Below, in pieces: positions 33,401-41,059 of a stretch of 64,000 nucleotides of DNA; position 1 is the first letter of the stretch, and each line of letters opens with the position of its first letter. A program made the translations under genes and the position numbers. A model generated the notes under the pieces. That model was given only the letters and a program-made list of their open reading frames with translations. It searched no databases and was not told the origin of the DNA. The stretch is from Niastella caeni (GTDB taxonomy: Bacteria > Bacteroidota > Bacteroidia > Chitinophagales > Chitinophagaceae). The stretch covers positions 248,001 to 312,000 of the forward strand of contig NZ_STFF01000005.1 in NCBI RefSeq assembly GCF_004834005.1, read 5' to 3'.

Positions 33401-33667
33401 GGGGCCTATAAATGAGGATAACCGTCTGCGCATAGCCACTACGCCGGCATCGGTATAAGTAAGGCACAAAATATTTTGGGGTTGTGAATCTGTTTCGAGC
33501 AGGATCTTGCCAATACGGCTGGCAAGGATTTGTGTTTTTCCGGTTCCGGGCCCGGCGATAACCATTACGGGTCCTTCTATTGTATCGACGGCAAGCCTTT
33601 GCTGATCATTCAGCTTCTGGTATTCCTCAACAAATTTCTGATTAAGGCGCTCCCTATTCACGCTCAT
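30488..33667 (-). CDS. UvrD-type helicase fused to a RecB/AddB-like Fe-S nuclease
   Basis: 1059 residues. Residues ~1-650 form a superfamily 1A helicase: Walker A GPGTGKTQILASR near residue 38, Walker B DEYQDTSG, a TGDDDQSIYRFQGA motif and the motif V/VI region TAHGSKGLEF and RRLFYVAITRA. The C-terminal ~270 residues are a PD-(D/E)XK nuclease with DYKTGDPDKA and a Q-rich helix (YWRQAVFYKI). Cysteines 802, 1030, 1035 and 1038 match the 4Fe-4S latch of AddB/Cas4-type nucleases. It should unwind and degrade or process double-strand ends alone or with a partner. Role in recombination is likely; phage defence cannot be excluded. Confidence 0.88.
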   Translation of the reverse strand: MSVNRERLNQKFVEEYQKLNDQQRLAVDTIEGPVMVIAGPGTGKTQILASRIGKILLETDSQPQNILCLTYTDAGVVAMRRRLSSFIGPDAYRVNIYTFHAFCNDIIQENLSLFEKTALDPVSDLEKIDLFKHLIDTFPKNHPLKRYRGDVYYEIHNLQSLFSTMKREGWSPAFINERIDAWLADLPTREDFIYKRAYKQFKAGDLKKDKLEEEKEKMEKLRAAVNEFDRFQQLMRSRNRYDFDDMINWVIKAFEENPTLLNRYQEQFLYILVDEYQDTSGTQNQLVKLLISYWEVPNVFVVGDDDQSIYRFQGANVENMLQFANSYKQDLLTVVLTNNYRSSQPILNVSMTLINNNHERLVKQIEGLSKNLKSAHPRFRTTAQMEAIPEIREYETQRHEMIDITMQVQRLLAQGVLPGRISIIYRENKYGEELNQYFQLRDIPVYSKRHLNLLQEPLARKIILVIKYIAAEHDIPYGGDEMLFEILHFDWFNIPPVEIAKLSIEVADRQFGNNKTSLRRLLNDKANTPPADLFSKGLHPGLQQAIKALEKLIAAVPNVTLPVLIENLIRKTGVLNNIMQNPEKPWMMQVLTALFDFVKEETHRNPLIKLIDLVEIFDLMEKEGLPLPLVQVSGNDKGVNLLTAHGSKGLEFEYVFIAGSNASFWEKKRKPGGGYKIPDNIFSATSSVAGAAAGTQGDNEELRRLFYVAITRAEQHLFISYSRHKNDGKELEPSMFLAEIQEHHHLPVEKVFISDEVLTEFQMVQFAEAEAPEIGRIEEDFISALLDRFVMNVTALNNYLKCPLEFYFKNLLRIPSPKNEATEFGSAIHHALQRLFEKMRENKNVFPGKLEFIDDFNWYMHRHRENFTRQQFDRRLEYGHEVLTNYYDKYIHSWNRIVTVEKNIRNIVVNGVPLKGKLDKLEFDGKQVNIVDYKTGDPDKAKAKLQPPNEKEPNGGDYWRQAVFYKILVDNYESRDWQVISTEFDFIEPDKKKVYRKEKVIITQPDITTVSQQIVTVWQKIQNREFYIGCGKEDCHWCNFVKTNNMAIALHDLTEEEEG

Positions 33668-33986
33668 TAACCAAAGATAACGAAGGGTAAATGAATACGC
33701 TGCTGGCCTAATATGATAACGGGCTTATGTTCAGAAACACTTTTTAAATGTGCAAAAGTTTTCAGTTTTTTAATCTGGCTGGTAGCCTCAAATGAGTGAT
33801 TTTTACCAGATTTTGCTTCATTTTCGTGTATCAGATACGCCCAATTCCACTAAGGGGAAACAACTAGTGACTGATAATAAGTAGCTTATGAGGAAAAAAG
33901 AAAGTTGGGTTTTAAAGCTGGAATCGTTCTTTTTTTGGGAATAAAAATAATTTTCCATCGTTCTAACATTACAGATTTTCGTTATA
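33668..33986. other. Divergent intergenic region between helicase and NtrC-type regulator
   Basis: 319 bases. A short inverted repeat CTGGTA (33779-33784)/TACCAG (33804-33809) is the only structure seen. No TAnnTTTG box or gene is recognised. Confidence 0.4.
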
Positions 33987-35348
33987 ATGAAAAACCAACA
34001 CCCATTAAAGATATTTATACTTGAAGATGATGTATGGTATGGCTCCATGCTTCAGCATTACCTGGCGCTTAACCCCGATTACGAGGTAAAGCGGTTTCAC
34101 AACTGTAAAGACTTTCTAAACCAGTTGCACGAGCGGCCTGAGGTGGTAACCCTTGACTATTCCATGCCCGACATGGATGGAAGTGAAGTGTTGAAGAAGA
34201 TCAAGGAGGTAGACCCGGGCATTCAGGTTATCATCATTTCGGGCCAGGAAGACATTAAAACAGCCATCAACCTGATCAAGAACGGGGCTTTCGACTATAT
34301 TGTAAAAGACGATGACGCCAAAGACCGCTTATGGAACAGCCTGCTGCATTTGAAGGAGATCGACGGCCTGCGGAAAGAGGTAGAGCACCTGAAAGAACAG
34401 GTTGGCAAAAAGTACGATTACTCGAAGTACCTGATCGGAAAGAGCCCGACGTTTGAAAAGGTTTTTAGCCTAATAGAAAAGTCCTGTAAAACAAACATCA
34501 CAGTTTCAATTACCGGCGAAACCGGAACAGGTAAAGAAATGGTGGCCCGGGCCATTCATTATAATTCCGACAAAAGCAAAAAGCCCTTTGTGGCGGTGAA
34601 TGTGGCGGCCATTCCCAGGGAGCTGATCGAAAGTGAGTTGTTTGGTCATGAAAAAGGCGCATTTACCGGCGCCATCACCCGCCGGATTGGTAAATTTGAA
34701 GAGGCACATAACGGTACACTTTTTCTGGATGAGATTGGCGAGCTGGATATTAACCTGCAGGCCAAGTTGCTAAGGGTGTTGCAGGAGCGCGAAATAACAC
34801 GGGTGGGTGGCAACGAGGTAGTGCCCATTAACGTACGCATTATTGTAGCTACACATAAAAATCTATTGGAAGAAGTGCAGAGCAGGCGGTTCAGGGAAGA
34901 CCTGTATTATCGTTTGATTGGATTACCTATACAAATACCACCATTAAGAGAGCGCGGCAATGATATAGTTATTCTGGCCAAGCATTTCATGGACCAGTTC
35001 TGCAAAGAAAACAATACTGAAAAGAAGTTATTATCGCCCGAAGCCCAGCAAAGATTGTTGCATCATGCATTTCCCGGTAATGTGCGGGAACTTAGATCAG
35101 TAATAGAGCTGGCGGTTGTAATGGCCGATGGCGATACCATTCTACCCGAACACATCACCCTTAATTCCAATTCCTCGGTGAATGACCTGATGAATAAAGA
35201 CAGGACCCTGAAAGAATTTGAATGTCAGATCATACAGCATTATCTCGACAAATACGACAAAGACGTATTGCTGGTAGCAAAAAAACTCGACATCGGTAAA
35301 TCGACTATTTATCGCATGATACAGGCCGGTGAATTAAGCGCCCGTTAA
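33987..35348 (+). CDS. Sigma-54-dependent NtrC-type response regulator
   Basis: 453 residues. REC domain (~8-120) with acidic pair D14/D15 and phospho-Asp 57 in TLDYSMPDMDG; AAA+ domain with Walker A GETGTGKEM, the ESELFGHEKGAFTGA loop (GAFTGA contacts sigma-54), and a Fis-type C-terminal helix-turn-helix (DIGKSTIYRMI). It activates sigma-54 promoters when phosphorylated. The hybrid kinase that follows by 46 bases is a likely partner. Confidence 0.96.
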   Translation: MKNQHPLKIFILEDDVWYGSMLQHYLALNPDYEVKRFHNCKDFLNQLHERPEVVTLDYSMPDMDGSEVLKKIKEVDPGIQVIIISGQEDIKTAINLIKNGAFDYIVKDDDAKDRLWNSLLHLKEIDGLRKEVEHLKEQVGKKYDYSKYLIGKSPTFEKVFSLIEKSCKTNITVSITGETGTGKEMVARAIHYNSDKSKKPFVAVNVAAIPRELIESELFGHEKGAFTGAITRRIGKFEEAHNGTLFLDEIGELDINLQAKLLRVLQEREITRVGGNEVVPINVRIIVATHKNLLEEVQSRRFREDLYYRLIGLPIQIPPLRERGNDIVILAKHFMDQFCKENNTEKKLLSPEAQQRLLHHAFPGNVRELRSVIELAVVMADGDTILPEHITLNSNSSVNDLMNKDRTLKEFECQIIQHYLDKYDKDVLLVAKKLDIGKSTIYRMIQAGELSAR

Positions 35349-35394
35349 AAAAGGCTGCCAGTAGCAGTTTCGTTCCTTGTTGATCATTGTTACA

Positions 35395-37803
35395 ATGAAA
35401 CCGTTGAAAAAAATACAGGAAGCAGAAAAGGATGTTCCGCCAATACCCGGCGGGGCCGGAGAAAGCAAGAGCCCTGCGTTAACAACGCCGGCTTCATTTT
35501 ATGAAGAAGTGCTCATGAATATTCCTGCAGATATTGCCGTATATAATATCAACGGTGAGTTCCTGTTTATAAATGCTGCGGTAATAAAAGAAGCAAGCAC
35601 CCGGGAATGGCTGATAGGCAAAACCATAGAAGAATATTGCCGCATACGGCAAAAGCCACCCGAACTGGCCATCAGGCGCAAAGAGATGATAGACGAAGCG
35701 GTGCAAACTAAGCAAATGCAAAAATGGGAGGAGCGCTTTGAGTTCCCCGACGGACAGGTTAAATATCATATCAGACATATACAACCGGTATTGGATGCGC
35801 AGGAAAATGTGAAGTTCTGTATTGCATACAGCATTGATATCAGCGATCAAAAGCGGGCGGAAGAGTATATACAATTAAGTGAGAAGAAATACCGCGACCT
35901 TTTTAATTATAGCCAGGCCTGGATATGCACGCATGACCTGAATGGAAGGTTATTATCGGTGAACCCCGCTGCGAGCCTGGCGCTTGATTATACCGCCGGT
36001 GAAATGGTAGGCAAGCCGATGATGGAATTTATACCGGAAGAGGATAAGCCGTTGTTTGAAATGAATTACCTGCAACCCATTTTGCGGCAAGGGAAATCGG
36101 AAGGGGTTTTCAGGATACAGGGCAAGACCGGGGTAGTAAAATACCTTTTGTACCAGAACTATAAAATGGATGTGCCGGGCGTAGAGCCGTATGTAATTGG
36201 CTTTGCCCAGGACATTTCGGACCGCATAAAAGCCGAGCGGGAACTGAAGCAGGCGAAGAAGATAACAGAAGAAGCGGCGCGGGCTAAAGAAGTTTTTCTG
36301 GCCAATATGAGCCACGAAATACGAACACCCATGAACGGGGTATTGGGCATAGCGGGATTGCTGGCCAAAACCAGGTTAGATGAACAACAGCGGAATTACC
36401 TGCAATTGATACAGGAGTCGGCCAATAATTTGTTGCTGTTGGTAAACGATGTGCTCGACCTGGAGAAGATCCTTTTAGGCAAACTGCAATTTGAGCATGT
36501 GGTATTTTCGCTGGCCGATAGAATTGACCTTTGTTTACAATCATTTATATACAAAGCGGAAGAAAAGGGCATTGGATTAGTGCACGAGAATTCGTTAGGA
36601 GACAATTTAGTGGTCTTAGGCGATCCGTACCGGTTGAGCCAGGTGATGAATAATTTGATCAGCAATGCCATTAAATTTACCGAAACAGGGGTAGTAACTA
36701 TTGAAACTCGTATAATACAGAAAAGCGGGAATGAAGCGCGGATAGCTTTTACCGTAAGGGATACCGGCATTGGTATATCTGAGAGCCAGTTGGGCTTGAT
36801 ATTTGAGCCGTTTATGCAGGCGCATGTGGCCATTAGCCGAACGCATGGCGGTACCGGTTTGGGACTGAGCATATGCCGGGAATTAATAACGATGATGGGT
36901 GGGGTATTAAAGGTGGAAAGTGAGGCGGGGAAAGGATCATCTTTCAGCTTTGAATTACCATTTGCAATAAGTTCATCTAAACTCAATCAATCAACCGTGG
37001 CACAAGACCTGAATTATCAAAGCCTGGGCAGCAGGTATGTTTTGGTGGCCGAGGATGTGGAGTTGAACCAATACCTTGTCAGGCATATTATGGAGTCGTG
37101 GGGATTTACCGTTGATATTGTAAACAATGGCCGGGAGGCTGTTGACAAGATACAGCAGAATAATTACGACCTTGTTCTAATGGATATACAGATGCCTGAA
37201 ATGGATGGAATAGAGGCCACCCGGGCCATCAGGCAGTTGAGCGATCCCGTTAAGGCGGGCATCCCCATTGTGGCGTTAACCGCCAATGCATTAAAAGGGG
37301 ATAGCGAAAAATACCTGGCAGCAGGCATGAATGATTTTCTACCCAAACCATTCAATGAGCAAAGGTTGTTCATTGTAATATCAAATAATTTAAAAACCGG
37401 CGCACGTGCGCCAGAAGCGAAGCTTATGAACGGATCAAATACCTCTGTTACCGGGATTGAAGAAAAATTGTACGACCTGAGCATGGTACAAACCATTTCG
37501 GGTGGCGATACCAGTTTTGTTAAGCGGATGGTGCAATTGTTTATAGACACTGTGCCGCCGTCGATGGCAGACTTACAGAAAGAAACAGCGCAGCAGAACT
37601 GGTTAAATGTAAGTAAGCTGGCGCATAAGCTGAAAGCGACCATTGACAGTATGGGCATTACCAAAATAAAAGATGTAGTGCGAACGATTGAAATGAATGG
37701 TAAGAAAAGTGAAGAACTGGATAAAATACCCGGGCTGGTGCAGGAGGTGATTGGTGTGTTGGAGGCTTGTATGGGGCAGTTAAAGCGTGATTTTGAGTTG
37801 TGA
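35395..37803 (+). CDS. Hybrid sensor histidine kinase (PAS-PAS-HisKA-HATPase-REC-HPt)
   Basis: 802 residues from the ATG at 35395. Two PAS domains (~40-150, ~165-285), HisKA with phospho-His 307 in NMSHEIRTPMNG, HATPase with DTGIGI and GGTGLGLSI, a REC domain with phospho-Asp 597 in LMDIQMPEMDG, and a C-terminal HPt with His 744 in LAHKLKAT. No transmembrane segment, so it is cytoplasmic and PAS-driven. The His-Asp-His-Asp relay can pass phosphate to the upstream NtrC regulator. The gene is 46 bases after it. Confidence 0.95.
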   Translation: MKPLKKIQEAEKDVPPIPGGAGESKSPALTTPASFYEEVLMNIPADIAVYNINGEFLFINAAVIKEASTREWLIGKTIEEYCRIRQKPPELAIRRKEMIDEAVQTKQMQKWEERFEFPDGQVKYHIRHIQPVLDAQENVKFCIAYSIDISDQKRAEEYIQLSEKKYRDLFNYSQAWICTHDLNGRLLSVNPAASLALDYTAGEMVGKPMMEFIPEEDKPLFEMNYLQPILRQGKSEGVFRIQGKTGVVKYLLYQNYKMDVPGVEPYVIGFAQDISDRIKAERELKQAKKITEEAARAKEVFLANMSHEIRTPMNGVLGIAGLLAKTRLDEQQRNYLQLIQESANNLLLLVNDVLDLEKILLGKLQFEHVVFSLADRIDLCLQSFIYKAEEKGIGLVHENSLGDNLVVLGDPYRLSQVMNNLISNAIKFTETGVVTIETRIIQKSGNEARIAFTVRDTGIGISESQLGLIFEPFMQAHVAISRTHGGTGLGLSICRELITMMGGVLKVESEAGKGSSFSFELPFAISSSKLNQSTVAQDLNYQSLGSRYVLVAEDVELNQYLVRHIMESWGFTVDIVNNGREAVDKIQQNNYDLVLMDIQMPEMDGIEATRAIRQLSDPVKAGIPIVALTANALKGDSEKYLAAGMNDFLPKPFNEQRLFIVISNNLKTGARAPEAKLMNGSNTSVTGIEEKLYDLSMVQTISGGDTSFVKRMVQLFIDTVPPSMADLQKETAQQNWLNVSKLAHKLKATIDSMGITKIKDVVRTIEMNGKKSEELDKIPGLVQEVIGVLEACMGQLKRDFEL

Positions 37804-37821
37804 GAGTAAGAGGGAAGAAAA

Positions 37822-37856
37822 GGAATTTGGAATTGGGGGATGGGGAATTGGGGTGT
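37822..37856. repeat. 7-bp-period tract, five units
   Basis: GGAATTT, GGAATTG, GGGGATG, GGGAATT, GGGGTGT in phase, right after the kinase stop. Confidence 0.75.
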
Positions 37857-37942
37857 GAGATATGGGCCGAAAGGCGAAACGCGGAGGGTAGCATTCGGGC
37901 CTTCTGAAATAAAAAAATCGGAAGTATGAATGATTGAGCTTC

Positions 37943-37970
37943 TTACTTCCGACTTCGTACTTCGTACTTC
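37943..37970. repeat. 7-bp-period tract, four units
   Basis: TTACTTC, CGACTTC, GTACTTC, GTACTTC in phase, just outside the TPR gene stop. With the tract at 37822 it fills most of the convergent gap. Confidence 0.8.
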
Positions 37971-37973
37971 GAT

Positions 37974-38624
37974 TTAACCAGGGATGCGCGAAATATATTT
38001 TTCTATTTCTTTGATCTGGCTTACAATTTCTTTAGTGGTTGGCTTCAGGGCCTTGGCTTTGCGGAAAAAATCCTTTGCTGCTCTGAACTCGCGTTTGTTC
38101 ATCATGATATTACACATTTGCAGGTAGGCAGCCGCTTCATTTTCTTTATCGGGCAAACCTTCCCGAATAGCCTGGCGGATGTATTTTTCAGCTTGTTTAA
38201 AGTCGTTCTTTTGTAAGGAGATCATGCCCATTTGCAGCATGCTGGCGCCTTTTACTTCTTTCATGGGCGTACCCAGATCGAGCCCTTTCTTCATATTCTT
38301 TTCAGCACCGTCGAAATCCTGTTTCATCATAGCCAGTTGACCTTTGAAGGTAAAGTAGGCCGACCGGATGGGTTTGTACAACAGGTTGGGGTATTTTACA
38401 GAATTCAGCACGCGTTCGGCACCATCGACATCACCGGCTTCCATGTGCTCCTGAATAAGGCGAAGGGGGCCAATAAAGAAGTGGCCGGCAATGAGAATGA
38501 GGGCGATAAAATAGGCGGGGAAAGCAGGCCAAAAGCCGCTGTAGACATTGGCCAGTACGCCCACAGCTATCAGCGCCAAACCCACATATAGGCGGTAACG
38601 TATAAGCCATGTATAAAACTTCAT
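37974..38624 (-). CDS. Tetratricopeptide-repeat membrane protein
   Basis: 216 residues. Two hydrophobic helices at the N-terminus (~12-30 and 33-52) form a hairpin anchor; the rest is helical TPR repeats with the pattern A-x-x-x-x-x-A and LGTP, KNDFKQAEKYIRQAI, NMMNKREFRAAKDFFRKA. TPRs mediate protein contacts; no partner is evident. Upstream gap carries more 7/8-bp-period tracts. Confidence 0.85.
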   Translation of the reverse strand: MKFYTWLIRYRLYVGLALIAVGVLANVYSGFWPAFPAYFIALILIAGHFFIGPLRLIQEHMEAGDVDGAERVLNSVKYPNLLYKPIRSAYFTFKGQLAMMKQDFDGAEKNMKKGLDLGTPMKEVKGASMLQMGMISLQKNDFKQAEKYIRQAIREGLPDKENEAAAYLQMCNIMMNKREFRAAKDFFRKAKALKPTTKEIVSQIKEIEKYISRIPG

Positions 38625-38665
38625 AAACCTTTAATTTTTAAGGATTGCAAAGATAGGTTAAATCG

Positions 38666-38737
38666 GTTTGTGGTTTATAGTTTATGGTTTGTGGCCGGGA
38701 CCAGTTTTCAGTTTTAAGTTCTTAGTTTTTAGTTTGG
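38666..38737. repeat. Two adjacent 7-bp-period tracts
   Basis: Units GTTTGTG, GTTTATA, GTTTATG, GTTTGTG at 38666-38693, then AGTTTTC, AGTTTTA, AGTTCTT, AGTTTTT, AGTTTGG at 38703-38737. An 8-bp tract (TTTATGCC, TTTTAGCC, TCTATGCC) follows at 38753-38776. Confidence 0.85.
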
Positions 38738-38836
38738 AGCGTTGAGCCCTCCTTTATGCCTTTTAGCCTCTATGCCTTCTGCCAGTTGGCGCCGCTCTCC
38801 GGTAAAGCCTTCGTTGGTCAAGCATTTCTTCGCCAA

Positions 38837-39283
38837 TTATTTATTGTCATCATTGATCTCGATCCAGTAGCCGTCGGGGTCTTTGAAGTAGAGTTGTTTT
38901 ACTCCATCGACCCGGTTGGTGACGGCATTCTTCTCCCCGGCCCAGTTTTCGTACTCCACGCCGTGCTTTTTGAGGTTGGCAATGAATTCGTTGATGGAAA
39001 GAACGCTAAAGCAAAGGTGCGTGTTTTTATCATGCGGCGTTTTTTCCTTAGCGCCCGAAATGATGTGCAGGTGGCTATGAGTGCCTACGCTGAACCAGGT
39101 ATGGCGGCCATCGTGAAAAGGTTCGGGAATGGTATCGAGGCCGACCACATTTGAATAAAAGGAAGTGCTTTTTTTCAGGTCCATTACATAGAGGGCAATA
39201 TGGTTGAGGCGGGGTTTATTTTGAGCGCTGACAGACATGGAAAGTGCTACGCTAATAGTTAATAAACAGAATGCTTTTTTCAT
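38837..39283 (-). CDS. Secreted VOC-family (glyoxalase-like) protein
   Basis: 148 residues from the ATG at 39283; an ATG at 39307 would add eight residues. A signal peptide (ending VSAQ near residue 20) is unusual for this normally cytoplasmic fold. The VOC core is clear: LNHIALYVMDLKKSTSFYSNV, HLCFSV and YFKDPDGYWIEI, with His and Glu metal ligands in place. Substrate unknown; a periplasmic dioxygenase, isomerase or glyoxalase-like enzyme is possible. Confidence 0.88.
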   Translation of the reverse strand: MKKAFCLLTISVALSMSVSAQNKPRLNHIALYVMDLKKSTSFYSNVVGLDTIPEPFHDGRHTWFSVGTHSHLHIISGAKEKTPHDKNTHLCFSVLSINEFIANLKKHGVEYENWAGEKNAVTNRVDGVKQLYFKDPDGYWIEINDDNK

Positions 39284-39346
39284 ATGTGAGTGTTTGTATC
39301 GCTGCAATTAAATGGGAAGTTAGTACAAACGTAACAACCTGCGCAA

Positions 39347-39382
39347 GCAAAATTGCCCTCCAGATGCATCGGGAGGGCAATT
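39347..39382 (-). terminator. Terminator of the DinB gene
   Basis: A perfect 11-bp stem AATTGCCCTCC/GGAGGGCAATT (39351-39361 and 39372-39382) followed on the minus strand by TTTTG, 22 bases after the DinB stop. Confidence 0.85.
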
Positions 39383-39403
39383 AAAATTTATAATGAATGG
39401 CAA

Positions 39404-39901
39404 TTATGGACGGTCCCAGAAAGCAGGTGGTTCAATGCCCAGGCTTCTCAGGTATACGTAAGCCTGACCGCGGTGGTGAATTTCGTTATCGATAGCATAG
39501 AAGAGAATAGAGATGCAGGTGCCGGGCCACTGACCAAAAGCTACAGTCTGCTCCTGAAAACGCTGGGTTGGAATGGTTGGGAAGATCTCGTTGATCTGAG
39601 CGGTAGCTTCGTCCCACAGCGCCAGCAGTTCAGCTTTGGTATTCACTTTAGCGGCATCTGCCCATTTTTGCCATTTTTCAGTAGCGATACCTTGCAAGCA
39701 GGGTGCGGCCATGCCCAGGATTTCGTATACCAGGTCAGAGAAGGGGCGCATACCGCCGATGGAATGGGTAAACAATTTGTCTTCAGGAAAAGCTTCGATC
39801 ATTTTACGGGTGAGGCCGCGGTGACCCTGCCAGTGACGGAGCAATTGTTCCGGAGTAAATACAGAAGCTGTAGCGCTTGGCGTTAATTCTTTCGTAGACA
39901 T
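39404..39901 (-). CDS. DinB-family protein
   Basis: 165 residues. Pattern of the DinB/YfiT four-helix metal-binding fold: an N-terminal LLRHWQGHRGLTRKMIEAFP helix, an IGGMRPFSDLVYEI helix, and the C-terminal His-rich DNEIHHRGQAYVYLR motif that carries the metal histidines. Members include thiol-dependent transferases; the activity here is unknown. A terminator follows. Confidence 0.9.
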   Translation of the reverse strand: MSTKELTPSATASVFTPEQLLRHWQGHRGLTRKMIEAFPEDKLFTHSIGGMRPFSDLVYEILGMAAPCLQGIATEKWQKWADAAKVNTKAELLALWDEATAQINEIFPTIPTQRFQEQTVAFGQWPGTCISILFYAIDNEIHHRGQAYVYLRSLGIEPPAFWDRP

Positions 39902-40144
39902 GATTATTATTTTTTAAGTATGGTAATGATTACGCCACAAACCTATCTACAGGGAGTGACAACAGTATGTCAGTAGGATTATAAAGGTGAGAAATTTTTA
40001 TGGAGTGGGGTGTTATGGTGACGGGGTTATTATCCTAAAGGAAGGATTTCCAGTGGATTTACGCAGATGAAGCTCCCGGTTTATTAGTTTTCTTCTTATT
40101 TTTGCCACCCACCAGTCGCGGACGAAGTCTGTCGGTGCTGGTTT

Positions 40145-40216
40145 GGTCCCGTAGTTCAATGGATAGAATAGAAGTTTCCTAAACTTTTGATACAGGTTCG
40201 ATTCCTGTCGGGACTA
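40145..40216 (+). tRNA. tRNA-Arg (anticodon CCU)
   Basis: Cloverleaf built by hand: acceptor GGTCCCG/CGGGACT, D-arm GTTC/GAAT, anticodon stem GAAGT/ACTTT with loop TTCCTAA giving anticodon CCU (reads AGG), T-arm ACAGG-TTCGATT-CCTGT, discriminator A at 40216. No CCA is encoded. One stem end is a G-U pair. An upstream TATTTTTG at 40097-40104 is a possible -7 box. Confidence 0.92.
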
Positions 40217-40342
40217 CTTTCAAACTTCAAATGACGTTCAATCTTGAACGTCATTTTCTTATAAGTCGCTGCCAACCTGAATTACAGGAGATTTTTTTCC
40301 ATATCAAATCAATTCAAATCATTTCAAACCTGTCGGGGCCTA
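40204..40342. repeat. att-like near-direct repeat flanking the tRNA 3' end
   Basis: CCTGTCGGGACTA at the tRNA 3' end (40204-40216) recurs as CCTGTCGGGGCCTA at 40329-40342. The second copy sits at the edge of a GC-rich hairpin (GGGGGCCT/AGGCCCCC, 40346-40368). Together with an integrase fragment just downstream this looks like the attachment site of a lost integrative element. Confidence 0.55.
40229..40260 (+). terminator. Terminator after tRNA-Arg
   Basis: A perfect 12-bp stem AAATGACGTTCA/TGAACGTCATTT with a 4-base loop, then TTCTT. Confidence 0.88.
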
Positions 40343-40421
40343 TTCGGGGGCCTTATTTTTAGGCCCCCCGATAAGCGGGATCTCTTTAAGCATTTGAAAG
40401 GGCGGTTAAACCTTAAATGAT

Positions 40422-40886
40422 TTGATTATGCAAGTGCATCAGAACATATCCATCCTTTTCTACCGCAAAAGGAAAACGATCAATAAGAAAACTGGTTACA
40501 TCCCGCTATATTGCCGTGTGACTATCGATGGGCTCGAAGATGAAATTTCTCCCGGCTGCAAAGTCCTGAACGATGATTGGGATTTTGAAAGTAAAACCGT
40601 ACAACCTTCCCATCCGGATCAGAAAGACATTAATAAAAAGCTGGGTCAGATGAAGACAGACCTGGAACGGCACTTTGATCTGGTCGTAGCTAAACACGGA
40701 TTGGCAACGCCCGAGCAGGTATTTGCCTCCTATAAAACGCCCATCACTGGTCAAAAGCAACAGGTCGAACGAAAGGAAAACGCTGCCTTTAGTTTGGTAC
40801 AGGATGAACTGATAAAAGACGTGGTAAAGCACCTTCGACAAAGAATGGCCCACCATGGAGGAAATGTTACACCTCATCCAATTTGA
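40422..40886 (+). pseudogene. Truncated tyrosine-recombinase integrase, N-terminal arm-binding domain only
   Basis: 154 codons matching the Bacteroidota-type arm DNA-binding domain of tyrosine recombinases (SILFYRKRKTINKKTGYIPLYCRV then ISPGCKVLNDDWDFESKTV). The core-binding and catalytic R-H-R-Y domains are missing; the frame ends in RMAHHGGNVTPHPI, which is unlike an integrase. A different frame starting at 40855 gives a further 38 codons, so a frameshift or deletion junction is likely. It sits 206 bases after the tRNA, the usual integrase position. Confidence 0.85.
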
Positions 40887-41022
40887 TTTTTGGAAGAAGA
40901 ATCTGTACGCTGATAACAGCAAACTCTCCAATACTAATTTGAGGATTCTGAAATTTCACTACTGCCTGTAACCAATGCTATTATTGCCAGAAGAAAGCGC
41001 AACTGCTTCATGGGAGTAAAGT

Positions 41023-41053
41023 AATAAAAAATCCGGAGCCATTCCGGCCCCGG
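41023..41053 (-). terminator. Terminator at the end of the sigma/FecR/SusCD locus
   Basis: Read on the minus strand CCGGGGCC and GGCUCCGG pair with a 5-base loop (one G-U pair) and a T-rich ATTTTTTATT tail follows. It lies 7 bases after the stop of the last gene of the locus. Confidence 0.85.
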
Positions 41054-41059
41054 TTTTTC

